64,000 nt of DNA from JABMQB01 sp963678235 (GCA_963678235.1 OY782766.1:2604001-2668000), one strand, 5' to 3'. Shown: positions 9,003 to 18,884, counted from the first letter of the stretch. A program made the numbers and translations. Notes: generated by a model not told the origin, from the letters alone.

Positions 9003-9725
9003 ATGGAAATTCGCGCATTAATAATCGATGATGAACCGCTGGCTAGAAATGTTATCCTTCAGTATGCCAGTAAAATTTCTTTTCTTACAATTGTTGAAAG
9101 TTTTGAAAGTTCCGTAAATGCGCTTGAATTTTTAAGCCAAGAAAGCGTTGATCTTATCTTTCTTGATATTAATATGCCCGTTCTTTCCGGTATTTCGTTC
9201 TTAAAAACATTGAAAAATCCACCCTTGATAGTATTTACTACTGCATATACAGAATATGCCTTAGAAAGTTATGAACTGAATGCATTGGATTATCTTAAAA
9301 AGCCTTTTTCATTTGAGCGCTTTCTTAAATCTATCCATAAAGCAAGTGATATTTTACAAGCCAATAATACCGCTCCTCAAGCTTCACAGGTTAATCCTTC
9401 AAAAATTGACTTTACATACATTAAAGCGAACAAAAAAACTTACAAAGTTAATTTTAAGGATATCTTATTTATAGAAGGTTTAGGTGATTATATAAAGCTT
9501 CACTTGGAAAACCAGCATATTGTTACTAATCTGACAATGAAAAAGGTTCAGGAAATATTGCCGAAGAATGATTTTCTGAGAATTCATAAATCCTTTATTA
9601 TCTCAACAAATAAAATTGAAGTAATAGAAGGTAATCTAGTACAAATCGGAACACATAAATTACCAATTGGCAATAGTTACAGGCAAGATTTCTTTACTAG
9701 GATAAATAATCAACTTCCTGGTTAA
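9003..9725 (+). CDS. LytTR-family response regulator
   Basis: A 240-residue response regulator. The receiver domain (about 1-115) has the acidic pocket Asp9/Asp10, phospho-acceptor Asp55 in LIFLDINMPVLSG, and the LDYLKKPFS switch region. The C-terminal LytTR DNA-binding domain (about 135-238) has IKANKKTYKVNFKDILFIEG and FLRIHKSFIIS. It should be phosphorylated by the kinase encoded immediately upstream. LytTR proteins bind pairs of direct repeats; I did not find a convincing pair in the operon's own promoter region. Its last four bases overlap the end of the convergent nitroreductase gene. Confidence 0.95.
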   Translation: MEIRALIIDDEPLARNVILQYASKISFLTIVESFESSVNALEFLSQESVDLIFLDINMPVLSGISFLKTLKNPPLIVFTTAYTEYALESYELNALDYLKKPFSFERFLKSIHKASDILQANNTAPQASQVNPSKIDFTYIKANKKTYKVNFKDILFIEGLGDYIKLHLENQHIVTNLTMKKVQEILPKNDFLRIHKSFIISTNKIEVIEGNLVQIGTHKLPIGNSYRQDFFTRINNQLPG

Positions 9726-10462
9726 GAAAGAAATCCTTGTTCTTTCAAAACATCTAATATTTTTTCAGAAAAAAATTCGTTGTCTGATTTCTTGTATCTA
9801 ACCTCCGTAAAAACCTGTGCTAAATTCTCTTTAGCATTTTCAGCCACAAATTTCTTTGATTCCTCAAGGCTCTCTTTATAGGAATAAAGAGCATCTATAC
9901 TTTCTTTTGTATATTCATTATAATATTCGTTATGGATAACTGATTCTAAAGGCAATCTATCAACCTGTTTAGGCTCTTCATCAGGCCATCCTAAGGCAAT
10001 CGTTGTTATTGGGAATACAAGTTTGGGAAGTTTTAGCAATTCTATTATCTCCGTAGCATTATACGTTGTTGTTCCTAAATAACAAATTCCTAATCCCTTA
10101 TATTCCGCTTCAATACATATATTTTGCGCTACAAGCAACGCATCAATAGTAGCGGTTATGAAGGAAAGGAAATTATTGTAGCCATGCTTTGCATTTCTGG
10201 CATTGCACCATTTTGTAAAGCGGTTAAAATCAGCACAAATTGTTAATAATACTGGAGCAGATTTTGCAACTTCTTGATTAAAATGTAAAGGTGTTAACTT
10301 TTCTTTAATTGCAGAATCTTTGTTGATAATAATACTGTAAAGTTGCATATTCCCGGTAGTTGATGCCCTGCAAGCAACTTCGATTATTTCATTTAAGAGT
10401 TTAGAATCAATTTCCTTATTCTTATATTTTCGGATAGTAGTATGGTTCTTTAATAATTCCAT
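9722..10462 (-). CDS. NfsA/FRP-like nitroreductase (FMN oxidoreductase)
   Basis: A 246-residue nitroreductase-fold flavoprotein. The N-terminus HTTIRKYKNKEI carries the Arg-x-Tyr/Phe motif that contacts the FMN phosphate, followed by ACRASTTGNMQLYSIII (flavin-binding segment) and LGICYLGTT and ALGWPDEEP in the central part. Family members use NAD(P)H to reduce nitro compounds, quinones or flavins. The physiological substrate is unknown. It lies 65 bases downstream of the giant adhesin gene, beyond that gene's terminator, so it may be expressed by read-through or from an unrecognised promoter. Confidence 0.85.
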   Translation of the reverse strand: MELLKNHTTIRKYKNKEIDSKLLNEIIEVACRASTTGNMQLYSIIINKDSAIKEKLTPLHFNQEVAKSAPVLLTICADFNRFTKWCNARNAKHGYNNFLSFITATIDALLVAQNICIEAEYKGLGICYLGTTTYNATEIIELLKLPKLVFPITTIALGWPDEEPKQVDRLPLESVIHNEYYNEYTKESIDALYSYKESLEESKKFVAENAKENLAQVFTEVRYKKSDNEFFSEKILDVLKEQGFLS

Positions 10463-10481
10463 TTCAAAAGTTTATAAAATA

Positions 10482-10510
10482 AAAAAGGGAAGCATAAGCT
10501 TCCCCTTTTT
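10482..10510 (-). terminator. Rho-independent terminator of the SprB-like gene
   Basis: The stem pairs GGGAAGC with GCTTCCC around an ATAA loop. It is flanked by A-rich sequence, which reads as a T-run on the minus strand. It lies 18 bases past the stop of the giant gene. Confidence 0.8.
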
Positions 10511-10527
10511 AATCAATCAATTCGGTA

Positions 10528-13500
10528 TTACCTTTTAACAATCCTTTCAGTTTTGGCAATTCCATCCTCAGTAAACATAGTTACCACATAGACGCCACTT
10601 ACTAAATTAGGTGTATTTATTACACTTTCAGGATATTCAATATCAATAACTCTTTGACCTGCAATATTTGTGATAATAACACGAGTCAATAAATCAGAGT
10701 TTTTAATGTTAAGCTCATCACTAAATGGATTAGGATAAAGTTTTACACTTTCTAACTTAAATTGAGGATCAGTTGGAGTTGCAAAATCTTTAGTTGTAAA
10801 GGTCCAAGTTGTATTATCTAGAATACCAGCAAAGTTATTACCTTTTGCATCGGCAACGAATCCTGCAGGTACATTCACATAATACGTTGTGAATTTATCA
10901 AGATCAACTGGAGCTTTTATAACATTATCAGTAATAGTTACTTCTGTTACGTCAAATTCAGCAACAACTGTACTGCCTTCAAATACTTTCATAGCTCCTA
11001 AACCTGCAACAACATTGTCGTTTAATGTAAGTTCAAGATCAAATCTAGTACCATCTTCAGTAATATCACCTTGTGGAGACATAGCTACAACTGTTGGTCC
11101 AGTTACGTCTTCAACAGTTACGTTTAAGATACGTGTACAACCGTCAACTACGTATTCAATAGCGTGTGTTCCAATTGCTAAGGTAGTATCAATTGTTACA
11201 CCATCATCAGTAAAGCTAACAACTCCGTCAGCACCAAGATCAGTTCCTACAGTAATGCTATGTACAACTTGATCTGCTTCAACAGTTACAGTTACCGGAT
11301 CAACAGTACATCCGTGAGCGTCAGTAACAACTACTTCGTAAGTTCCAGGAGCCCATGTCAAAGCAGCAGAAACATCTGTAACCACATCATTAACAGTAAC
11401 AACATAAGGAGGAATACCACCAGTTACAGTGATAGTAGCTTCATCAGTACATTCTCCTTCTTCAACATCAACATCAAGAGCCAATGCAGTTTGTACAGGA
11501 ACAAATGTTATAAATGTATCAGGTGCAATACAGCCTTTATTATCTTTCACGTAGAAATAATAGTGTCCACCGTCTGAATCTTGCTCACCAAAGCTTAGGC
11601 TATTAAATGTTAATGTATTATCAGCATCTAATGGTAACCATGTACCAGCATCTAAGATTTGTTCACGGTTTTCACCAGTAACCTGTTCTGCTCTTACATA
11701 GTAAGTACGTCCAGGATTACTTTGAGTAATCTCAATATGTGCAGTTCCTCCTTCAGCGTCGAAACATGTCACATCAGAAATTTCATATGTAATTGCTTCA
11801 GGAGCACTAACATAAATTACAGTGTCATCTTCACATCCATTTGCATCTAATGCTGTACCTCTATACCAAACACCAGCTTGTCCCTGGTACTTAGAAGTAA
11901 ATGACCATGCAGTTGCAGGAACTACAGCACTTGTACCTGTAGAATCAGGATGTCCGTCGAATACTTCCCATTTGTATTTAAAGTCATCATCATTTGAAGT
12001 ATTAAATGGAACACCACCGCTAACAACGATTAATTCAAATACACCTGCTAAGTCATCAGGACAAATAAATGCATCTTGATTAACCTCAACAGATACTTTA
12101 AATTCTTCAGGTTGTCCTAATGTGAATGTATAAACATCAGAAGAACATTTTTGGTTATCCTGGAATACAACTGAATATACAGAATCTTCCATAACAGCAT
12201 AAAGACCATCTAATACTACTTCGTCGTTATCAGATACATCTGAAGTATAAACTTCAAATACTTCACGACCTAAGTAGTCATAACCAGTAACTATCGCAGT
12301 ATATGCGCCACCTGATCCACCAATAACAGAAGGAACAACAATTTCACCGTCACCTTCACCAAAACAAGTTGGTTCAGTAGATACCCAGGTTCCAACTGCT
12401 TCTACAACTGTTGGGTTTTCAATTTCTACCCTATGGATAAGAATTGGAGCACCTTCATCATCAGTTGCGAATCCTTCAATACAACCATTAGCATCCATTA
12501 CGAAACCAATGTAAATACCTGCAGGTACCAAGAATGTGTCTGTATCAACCATTTCTTCTGACCACTCAAGATTTGAAGCTGCTTCTTCCACATCAGTCGG
12601 GAATTCAGTGTCTGTAACATCAACTAACGCAAATTTATACGTACCTGCACCAGTACCACCATCAGCGTGAAGTACAACAGTTGCATTTCCGTCATGGCAT
12701 AATGGGTGTTTATATAATTCTGGCATTAATTGTAGCGAATCGATATTTTCAATTTCCCATCCTTCTTTATAAATGTGACATCCTTCACTATCTCTGATAT
12801 GAAGATGATATATTCCCCAAACTAAACCTTCAAAAGTATAATCAACTTCATCGTCATCTAACTCAACCCAGTCAACAACAATATTATCTTTAGGACCTTC
12901 TAACATCACGCTATAAGGCTCTTTACCACCATGAATACCTTCAACAGTTAAAGTACCAGTCGCTGTATTGTAGCACAATACGTCAGTTACATAACCTGTA
13001 TCGTAATCCAAACCATCGTAAACCAATTCAATAGAATTTGATTTAGAACATGCATTAGCATTTTGATAAGGAGCAAATTCTGCAATTGTATCCCAGAATG
13101 GATAATCAAAGTAATCAATGATTTCATTGTAAGGTCCATCATATCCAACTGCATCTGCAATAGTGTCGTTGAATTCAACAACGGTTGCAGTATATGTACC
13201 TATTCCAAGACCTTCGAAAGTAAATGTACTATCCTTATCAAGAACAACTGAAGAATTAGTTGAAGGACCTTTTAATGTAACAACATAGTAGAAGTCATCC
13301 AATGAGCTTTCCCAGCCTCCTGATGGAGCAACTGTGATAGATCCATTGTCCGGATTTGGAGAATCATCACCAATAAGGTCAGTACAATATGGATTATCAC
13401 CATCCAAATCAACAGCCAATTCTGCTGGTTCTTCTATAGTTTCGAAATATGGTCCGGAAATACATCCAGCAGCATCACGAATATAAGTGACATACGTACC

Positions 13501-16500
13501 TGCTTTTGCAGCCCTATTGAAGGAAATCATATTTGGATCATTAGCCACTGTTTCTGGCATAACGTCAAACCATACAAGTTCGTCAACATCTACAAGCTCG
13601 GTAATATTATTTGTAGCTTCCTGATATCCATAGTATTTATTATTAATAATTGTATCGGCAGTACCACCATTAATACGGTAAACCAATAATCCATCGTGGT
13701 TTCCAACACATGAAGGATTAATATGCTCCATATCTAAAGTTAATAGATCTGGAATATCAACAGTAATATCTATTTCAATTGGAGGACAACCATACTCATC
13801 TTCAATAACAAGATCATAATCGCCATCAGCAAGTCCGGTCCATTCTGCTGCATAACCTTCAATTACGTCTTCGAAATCATCTGGTCCGGTTAATGTAAAT
13901 GTATATGGACCACCATCGCCACCAGTAACAGTACCTTCAGGTAGGCTAATAACTCCATCTTCATCTTTTTCAACTACATACTCTTCATCATCAGCATCCC
14001 AAACTTCTCGATGACAAGTAACATCTGTAATAGATAGCATATCATCATCATAGGTAAATTCAGGGAATGAAGCAATTGTAACTTTTCCAGATTCCCAAAT
14101 CAAGTCAGTATTTTGAACACCACACCACTCACGTACAGCAATGTAATAATCCATACCTCCAATGACATCAATTACAATTACGCTATCATTCGAATTTGAT
14201 GTTGCACTAGGAATAAATGGTCTCCATGTAACTTGATCAACCCAATTTGGATCATTAAAGATATCATCTTGATTATAGATAACATATTCGTATCTCCTAT
14301 CGCCCTGTGGTCCCACAGCTCCAGGAATCATATATCTAGCGTTAAATGCTTCTAATTTAATTTCACCTGTTGTTTGCCCATAACAAGCAGCATCAGATTG
14401 TGTCAATGTAACTTCTAATGGTTTTGGATCAATAATATCAATATCATAAATATTAGATACACATCCGAATTCATCTTTAGCAGCTAACCAATATTTACCC
14501 GCATAAAGAATTGTTTCTTCCGTTACTTTTGCTCCACTTGTGAAAACATCAGAAACAGATGTTGGCTCAACACTTGTTACATAAAGTACAGGTTCACGTT
14601 GCCAAACACGACCTTGAAGAGTTACAGTATCATAACCACCCGCTGAAGTCCAGATTTCAATTTCTACATAATCATGATCTCCCGGATCAACAACATCACC
14701 AGTATGCCAGTTTGAACCACCTGTCCAATTAAAATCAGTTAAATAACCACCATTTTCTGAAGCAAGGTTATAAATGAAAGTTTCATATCCATCAAATGTA
14801 TCCATACTGCCAATCTGATGCATTAAATTAATACCATCGTTCGTACAGTCAGTAAAAATAGTATCCTGGAATTCAATAAGGTTCTCTTCCATGTCAAGAT
14901 CAATAACAGCCGTAGCTTCACAACCATTAGCATCTCTTACTACGATAGTGTGTTCTCCTGCAGTAGCAGCAAAAGTTGTAAAATCTTCAGCTTCAACCCA
15001 TTGTCTTTCATCGTACTTATAGATATAAGGTGCAGTTCCACCACCCGCGGTAACAGCAATTAATCCGTCAGTTCCACCAGGACATGTAGGCACTAAAGTA
15101 TATCTATCGTGTATGTCTAACCAAACTGCATCAGGTGTTTCAACTTCTAACGAAGCTCCCCATCCACAATCTGTAGTTTTATCATAAATCCTTAACTGGA
15201 ATACTTGATCATTTCCTGATCCAAGTGCTGGCAATTTGTAAGTATCACCAATATCCATTGTGTCTGTTAATCCTTGAATATAATATATCAATTCATGGTT
15301 TCCGTCTCCAGAAACTAAGAAAGGAGTTACAGAAGCGCTATCGTCAGAACAAACTGGTTGAACTAAATCAAAGTCAAAATCAAGTGTTAAAATTTTAACA
15401 GCATCATCACCCTGATCATTTGTATAGTCTTCAAAACAACCTTCAGCATCGTATAAACGAACGTAATAAATACCACCAGCTAATCCGGTTGCAGTATCGC
15501 CAATTGCGTACATTTGTGCATCAGCCTCAACAAAAGGAAGTTCAGTAGTAATTCCCCATTTCCAATAAGGTTGTGTACCACCTGTAATAGATAATGTATC
15601 GATCCAAATGGCACCAATTGTATCTTCGCAAGATGCATCAATATGACCTACTTCAAAGTCCATTGCAGTTGGTTCAGTAATAGTATATTCTTCTGACCAA
15701 ATACAGCCTTCGTCATCAATTGCAGAAACAGTATAATCACCAGCAATTAAATCATCACCTAAAGTAAATGTACCACCTTCGGCAACTTCAACTTCTTCCC
15801 CATTAAAAGTAACGGCATAAGGAGCAGTTGCACCATTGAAAGTAAGAGTAATTTTACCTTCTTCTCCACCATGACAATAATTATCTTCATGAACTGTCTC
15901 AACAACACTCCAAGGATCTTTATTATCAATTACAACTACAGTCTTCCACCAATCCATATCAGTCATGTCAACACAATCGTTAACATCCTGTACTGCGGCA
16001 TAATAAACTCCAGTATCTTCTTGAAAAACACCAATTGGAGAACCAACTCCTATATTATTTATATTAAACTCCTCTGCAGGTATTAAATAATATGTATAAG
16101 GTTCCGATCCGAAATTCGCATAAATTTCAACATCACCATGACCTCCAGGACATTGCGTATATACTGTATCCTGAACACTAAAAGTTACATCAGTAGGAGT
16201 TTCAACATCAAATCTTTTTTGATAAGAAATACATCCATCAGCATTTCTAACTTCAACACTTGCATCTTCTACAGGAGCAAGAATGTTTGTTGATGGATTA
16301 TCGGTAAAATCATCGTCCCCACTCCAAGAATATTCAAGATCTGAACCGCTTGGAACAACTACAGTTGCGACAACATTGTCAGAATTACAAACAGCTTGGG
16401 TTTGATCTATTTCGATACCATCCCAAATTTGAGTTACAGTAAAATTATCAGCACCAGACAATTCATCGGTTAAAATCTCAGTAATCTGATCTACATCATT

Positions 16501-17028
16501 CCAAAATGAGCCAGCTTCCCACTCTAATCGACTTTGGTATGTTAATTTTGCACCAGCTACAGTTCCATAAAATGGATTGTAGTTTTTAATTTGCAAATAA
16601 AAACACATTACCCTGGTAGTGTCATTGTTTGGCTGAATGGTTTTGAAATCGTCATCATCTAACTCCCAGTCAACGTCCCATTTGAATAATAGGCTACCAC
16701 TTGACGGCTCAGAAAATGAAACCATGGATATTTCATCCCTTAAAACATCGAAAGACCCAGGAACAACTTCGAAATAATCATCGTTGTAACCTAAAGTCAA
16801 ACTAAACGAATCAATTTTAACAAAATCACGAAACGAAATCGTAACCTTGTAGGCGTTATCTTCCAAATAACAACTTGATTCGCCCTCGGCAAAAACATGG
16901 TACGTATCCTGAGGCTGGCCAAATGCAACAACCGCTAAAAGAACCGCAACCATACTTAAGCCAATTTTTCGAAGAACCTGAAGCATGCCATGCTCTCCGT
17001 GCAAGAAATTTTCAGTAAATTTTTTCAT
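10528..17028 (-). CDS. Giant SprB-repeat surface protein with T9SS type A sorting tail
   Basis: A 2166-residue secreted protein. A signal peptide is visible (GLSMVAVLLAVVAFGQ, residues about 23-38). Residues about 40-215 resemble a cohesin-like beta domain. About fifteen imperfect repeats follow, each with a conserved Cys near its start and the pattern CxGxxDGxI...GGxxPY...G.Y.V.V.D..GC, typical of SprB repeats (examples: TCFGEGDGEIVV, TCPGGTDGLIAV). Near the C-terminus is an SbsA/Big-type Ig domain (from GPTVVAMSPQGDITEDG). The last 75 residues are a type A sorting domain (KLYPNPFSDELNI ... AKTERIVKR), which directs export by T9SS and surface anchoring. SprB itself is the gliding adhesin of Flavobacterium; motility is not implied here. 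The composition is Asp/Glu-rich with paired Cys. It has its own promoter and terminator. Confidence 0.93.
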   Translation of the reverse strand: MKKFTENFLHGEHGMLQVLRKIGLSMVAVLLAVVAFGQPQDTYHVFAEGESSCYLEDNAYKVTISFRDFVKIDSFSLTLGYNDDYFEVVPGSFDVLRDEISMVSFSEPSSGSLLFKWDVDWELDDDDFKTIQPNNDTTRVMCFYLQIKNYNPFYGTVAGAKLTYQSRLEWEAGSFWNDVDQITEILTDELSGADNFTVTQIWDGIEIDQTQAVCNSDNVVATVVVPSGSDLEYSWSGDDDFTDNPSTNILAPVEDASVEVRNADGCISYQKRFDVETPTDVTFSVQDTVYTQCPGGHGDVEIYANFGSEPYTYYLIPAEEFNINNIGVGSPIGVFQEDTGVYYAAVQDVNDCVDMTDMDWWKTVVVIDNKDPWSVVETVHEDNYCHGGEEGKITLTFNGATAPYAVTFNGEEVEVAEGGTFTLGDDLIAGDYTVSAIDDEGCIWSEEYTITEPTAMDFEVGHIDASCEDTIGAIWIDTLSITGGTQPYWKWGITTELPFVEADAQMYAIGDTATGLAGGIYYVRLYDAEGCFEDYTNDQGDDAVKILTLDFDFDLVQPVCSDDSASVTPFLVSGDGNHELIYYIQGLTDTMDIGDTYKLPALGSGNDQVFQLRIYDKTTDCGWGASLEVETPDAVWLDIHDRYTLVPTCPGGTDGLIAVTAGGGTAPYIYKYDERQWVEAEDFTTFAATAGEHTIVVRDANGCEATAVIDLDMEENLIEFQDTIFTDCTNDGINLMHQIGSMDTFDGYETFIYNLASENGGYLTDFNWTGGSNWHTGDVVDPGDHDYVEIEIWTSAGGYDTVTLQGRVWQREPVLYVTSVEPTSVSDVFTSGAKVTEETILYAGKYWLAAKDEFGCVSNIYDIDIIDPKPLEVTLTQSDAACYGQTTGEIKLEAFNARYMIPGAVGPQGDRRYEYVIYNQDDIFNDPNWVDQVTWRPFIPSATSNSNDSVIVIDVIGGMDYYIAVREWCGVQNTDLIWESGKVTIASFPEFTYDDDMLSITDVTCHREVWDADDEEYVVEKDEDGVISLPEGTVTGGDGGPYTFTLTGPDDFEDVIEGYAAEWTGLADGDYDLVIEDEYGCPPIEIDITVDIPDLLTLDMEHINPSCVGNHDGLLVYRINGGTADTIINNKYYGYQEATNNITELVDVDELVWFDVMPETVANDPNMISFNRAAKAGTYVTYIRDAAGCISGPYFETIEEPAELAVDLDGDNPYCTDLIGDDSPNPDNGSITVAPSGGWESSLDDFYYVVTLKGPSTNSSVVLDKDSTFTFEGLGIGTYTATVVEFNDTIADAVGYDGPYNEIIDYFDYPFWDTIAEFAPYQNANACSKSNSIELVYDGLDYDTGYVTDVLCYNTATGTLTVEGIHGGKEPYSVMLEGPKDNIVVDWVELDDDEVDYTFEGLVWGIYHLHIRDSEGCHIYKEGWEIENIDSLQLMPELYKHPLCHDGNATVVLHADGGTGAGTYKFALVDVTDTEFPTDVEEAASNLEWSEEMVDTDTFLVPAGIYIGFVMDANGCIEGFATDDEGAPILIHRVEIENPTVVEAVGTWVSTEPTCFGEGDGEIVVPSVIGGSGGAYTAIVTGYDYLGREVFEVYTSDVSDNDEVVLDGLYAVMEDSVYSVVFQDNQKCSSDVYTFTLGQPEEFKVSVEVNQDAFICPDDLAGVFELIVVSGGVPFNTSNDDDFKYKWEVFDGHPDSTGTSAVVPATAWSFTSKYQGQAGVWYRGTALDANGCEDDTVIYVSAPEAITYEISDVTCFDAEGGTAHIEITQSNPGRTYYVRAEQVTGENREQILDAGTWLPLDADNTLTFNSLSFGEQDSDGGHYYFYVKDNKGCIAPDTFITFVPVQTALALDVDVEEGECTDEATITVTGGIPPYVVTVNDVVTDVSAALTWAPGTYEVVVTDAHGCTVDPVTVTVEADQVVHSITVGTDLGADGVVSFTDDGVTIDTTLAIGTHAIEYVVDGCTRILNVTVEDVTGPTVVAMSPQGDITEDGTRFDLELTLNDNVVAGLGAMKVFEGSTVVAEFDVTEVTITDNVIKAPVDLDKFTTYYVNVPAGFVADAKGNNFAGILDNTTWTFTTKDFATPTDPQFKLESVKLYPNPFSDELNIKNSDLLTRVIITNIAGQRVIDIEYPESVINTPNLVSGVYVVTMFTEDGIAKTERIVKR

Positions 17029-17138
17029 AGCAACTTGCTTTTTAATTGAACTTAATTGATTGATTGATTTTGATTTATTAATATTTTCATTTTTATAAAT
17101 ATTCAGACACTCTTGTCCTAATCATTCTCACTAAATTA

Positions 17139-17170
17139 CAAACGTATAAAAATTCTAAACAACGTACAAA
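17139..17170 (-). promoter_or_regulatory. Bacteroidota promoter for the SprB-like gene
   Basis: On the minus strand this reads TTTG, 20 bases, TACGTTTG: both elements of the Bacteroidota consensus match exactly and the spacing is in range. The implied start near 17132 gives a leader of about 100 bases before the ATG at 17028. Confidence 0.75.
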
Positions 17171-17422
17171 ATAATTGCCGCTCATTTACCACATTTTTAT
17201 CACAATTCATTCAATTTACATAATCCCATCAATGTTTTGCAGTCGGTAAGCTTTAGAAAAACACGTTAGTTTATCCCACACCGCCTATAAACATTCCTAT
17301 TCATTATGATATGAATTCTTTAAAAACGCAATAAATATACACTTTTTTAGCATAATACTTACTAAAAAGATAATTTTAACGAAAAAAAATAGTTCCAGTA
17401 AAATAAAAGTTAATTTCATACC
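17171..17422. other. AT-rich spacer between divergent genes
   Basis: Between the adhesin promoter and the small lipoprotein there is no supported ORF. I see no strong promoter for the lipoprotein, no RNA gene and no repeat of note. Confidence 0.4.
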
Positions 17423-17590
17423 ATGAAAGTATTGCTTTATATAATATTATATATAATTGTTTTTATCCTGCTCAATTCTTGTAAAGCCTGCGAATGCCCT
17501 GCATATTCAGAAGTTAATTTGGATTGGGATAAAAGCAAAAAAATAAACAAGAATCTTTTCGTTGATACATATAATAATTATACATCTTAA
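17423..17590 (+). CDS. Very small putative lipoprotein (55 residues)
   Basis: An ATG at 17423 opens a 55-codon frame ending at TAA 17588-17590. The N-terminus MKVLLYIILYIIVFILLNSC is a Lys plus hydrophobic stretch ending in a plausible lipobox with Cys20. The mature peptide begins CKACECPAYSEV and would be about 36 residues, with three closely spaced Cys (20, 23, 25) and a CPAYSE element. Small lipoproteins with a CPAY-like start occur in Bacteroidota, but I know of no function. It sits alone between the giant adhesin (divergent) and gap, with no clear ribosome-binding site or promoter. The call rests on the signal and lipobox pattern. Confidence 0.55.
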   Translation: MKVLLYIILYIIVFILLNSCKACECPAYSEVNLDWDKSKKINKNLFVDTYNNYTS

Positions 17591-17741
17591 TATTTACCCG
17601 AAAAATATGTAAGCATTAAGATTATTTGTCAACCTAAACCATCAATTCGCTCTCATAATACCATACCAAAATTATAGCTTCTATTAAGTTTTAAATTAAT
17701 ATTAAGGTTATTTTCAAAACATGCAAAACACTTCCCTATTA

Positions 17742-17773
17742 TTTGACGATTAAAAATATTAATAGTTATTTTG
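17742..17773 (+). promoter_or_regulatory. Candidate gap promoter
   Basis: TTTG (17742-17745), 21 bases, then TATTTTGC. The -7 element is one base shorter than TAnnTTTG. The implied leader is about 75 bases. Confidence 0.45.
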
Positions 17774-17785
17774 CAACGCTCATGA

Positions 17786-17804
17786 AGATTACAAGCTGTA
17801 ATCT
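17786..17804 (+). promoter_or_regulatory. Perfect 8-bp inverted repeat in the gap leader
   Basis: AGATTACA-AGC-TGTAATCT is a perfect dyad just downstream of the predicted start of gap transcription. It could be an operator for a dimeric regulator or a 5'-leader hairpin; sequence alone cannot decide. Confidence 0.45.
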
Positions 17805-17855
17805 AAACATTTAGGGCTTTTTATTAATCAATATAAATTCAAAAAATATTCAACT

Positions 17856-18863
17856 ATGTCTAAAATTAAAATCGGTATCAATGGATTTGGTCGTATTGGA
17901 AGATTAGTTTTCCGTGCAGCCGTAAAAAATGAAAACGTTGAAGTAGTTGGCATTAATGACCTCATTGATGTTGATTATATAGCGTATATGCTAAAGTACG
18001 ACTCTACACATGGTAAATTTGATGGTGATGTTGCTGTTGAAGATGGCAAATTAGTAGTTAATGGCCAAGCAATCAGAATTACTGCCGAAAGAAATCCTGC
18101 TGACCTCAAGTGGGGTGAAGTTGGCGCAGAATATGTTGTTGAATCAACAGGTATTTTCTTAACTAAAGAAACTGCTAAAGCGCATATTGATGCTGGTGCT
18201 AAAAAAGTAGTAATGTCTGCTCCTTCAAAAGACGATACTCCAATGTTCGTAATGGGTGTGAACAATGATAAATACACCAATGACATGGACTTTGTTTCAA
18301 ATGCATCTTGTACAACTAACTGTCTTGCACCAATCGCAAAAGTTTTAAATGACAAATTTGGAATTATCGAAGGTTTAATGACAACTGTACATGCTACAAC
18401 CGCAACTCAAAAAACGGTTGACGGACCATCAATGAAAGACTGGCGTGGTGGACGTGGTGCTGGACAAAACATCATTCCTTCATCAACCGGAGCTGCTAAA
18501 GCTGTTGGAAAAGTTATTCCTGAATTAAATGGAAAACTGACAGGTATGGCATTCCGTGTTCCAACTCCCGATGTTTCTGCAGTAGACTTAACTGTTCGTT
18601 TAGACAAAGGTGCTTCTTACGAAGCGATTTGCGCAGCTATGAAAGAAGCTTCAGAAGGTTCGCTTAAAGGAGTTTTAGGATACACTGAAGATGCAGTAGT
18701 ATCGAATGATTTCCTTGGTGATTCAAGAACTTCAATCTTTGATGCTGGTGCCGGTATTGGGTTAAATGATAACTTCGTAAAAGTTGTTTCTTGGTACGAC
18801 AATGAGTGGGGATATTCTTGCAAAGTTGTTGAACTTATTGAATATATGGATTCTGTTAAATAA
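17856..18863 (+). CDS. gap: Glyceraldehyde-3-phosphate dehydrogenase, type I
   Basis: A 335-residue NAD-dependent GAPDH that oxidises and phosphorylates glyceraldehyde-3-phosphate in glycolysis, acting as a cytoplasmic homotetramer. The N-terminal Rossmann motif is KIGINGFGRIGRLVFRA. The active-site segment is FVSNASCTTNCLAPIAKVL, with the catalytic Cys in SCTTN. A GGRGAGQNIIPSSTGAAKAV substrate loop and the C-terminal WYDNEWGYSCKVVELIEYM are also present. Length is normal. It is monocistronic, with a promoter-like element, a leader dyad and its own terminator. Fructose-bisphosphate aldolase is elsewhere in the window but not in the same operon. Confidence 0.98.
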   Translation: MSKIKIGINGFGRIGRLVFRAAVKNENVEVVGINDLIDVDYIAYMLKYDSTHGKFDGDVAVEDGKLVVNGQAIRITAERNPADLKWGEVGAEYVVESTGIFLTKETAKAHIDAGAKKVVMSAPSKDDTPMFVMGVNNDKYTNDMDFVSNASCTTNCLAPIAKVLNDKFGIIEGLMTTVHATTATQKTVDGPSMKDWRGGRGAGQNIIPSSTGAAKAVGKVIPELNGKLTGMAFRVPTPDVSAVDLTVRLDKGASYEAICAAMKEASEGSLKGVLGYTEDAVVSNDFLGDSRTSIFDAGAGIGLNDNFVKVVSWYDNEWGYSCKVVELIEYMDSVK

Positions 18864-18884
18864 ATAAGAACCACAACCATATTT

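Noticed and set aside
10889..11577. Ser/Thr/Val-rich plus-strand frames inside the adhesin gene
   Set aside because: They mirror the repetitive coding of the SprB-like protein on the other strand and start without any promoter.
10528..17028. CRISPR-like or tandem DNA repeat in the giant gene
   Set aside because: The repetition is at protein level only, with units of unequal length and diverged codons; no identical DNA units or spacers are seen.
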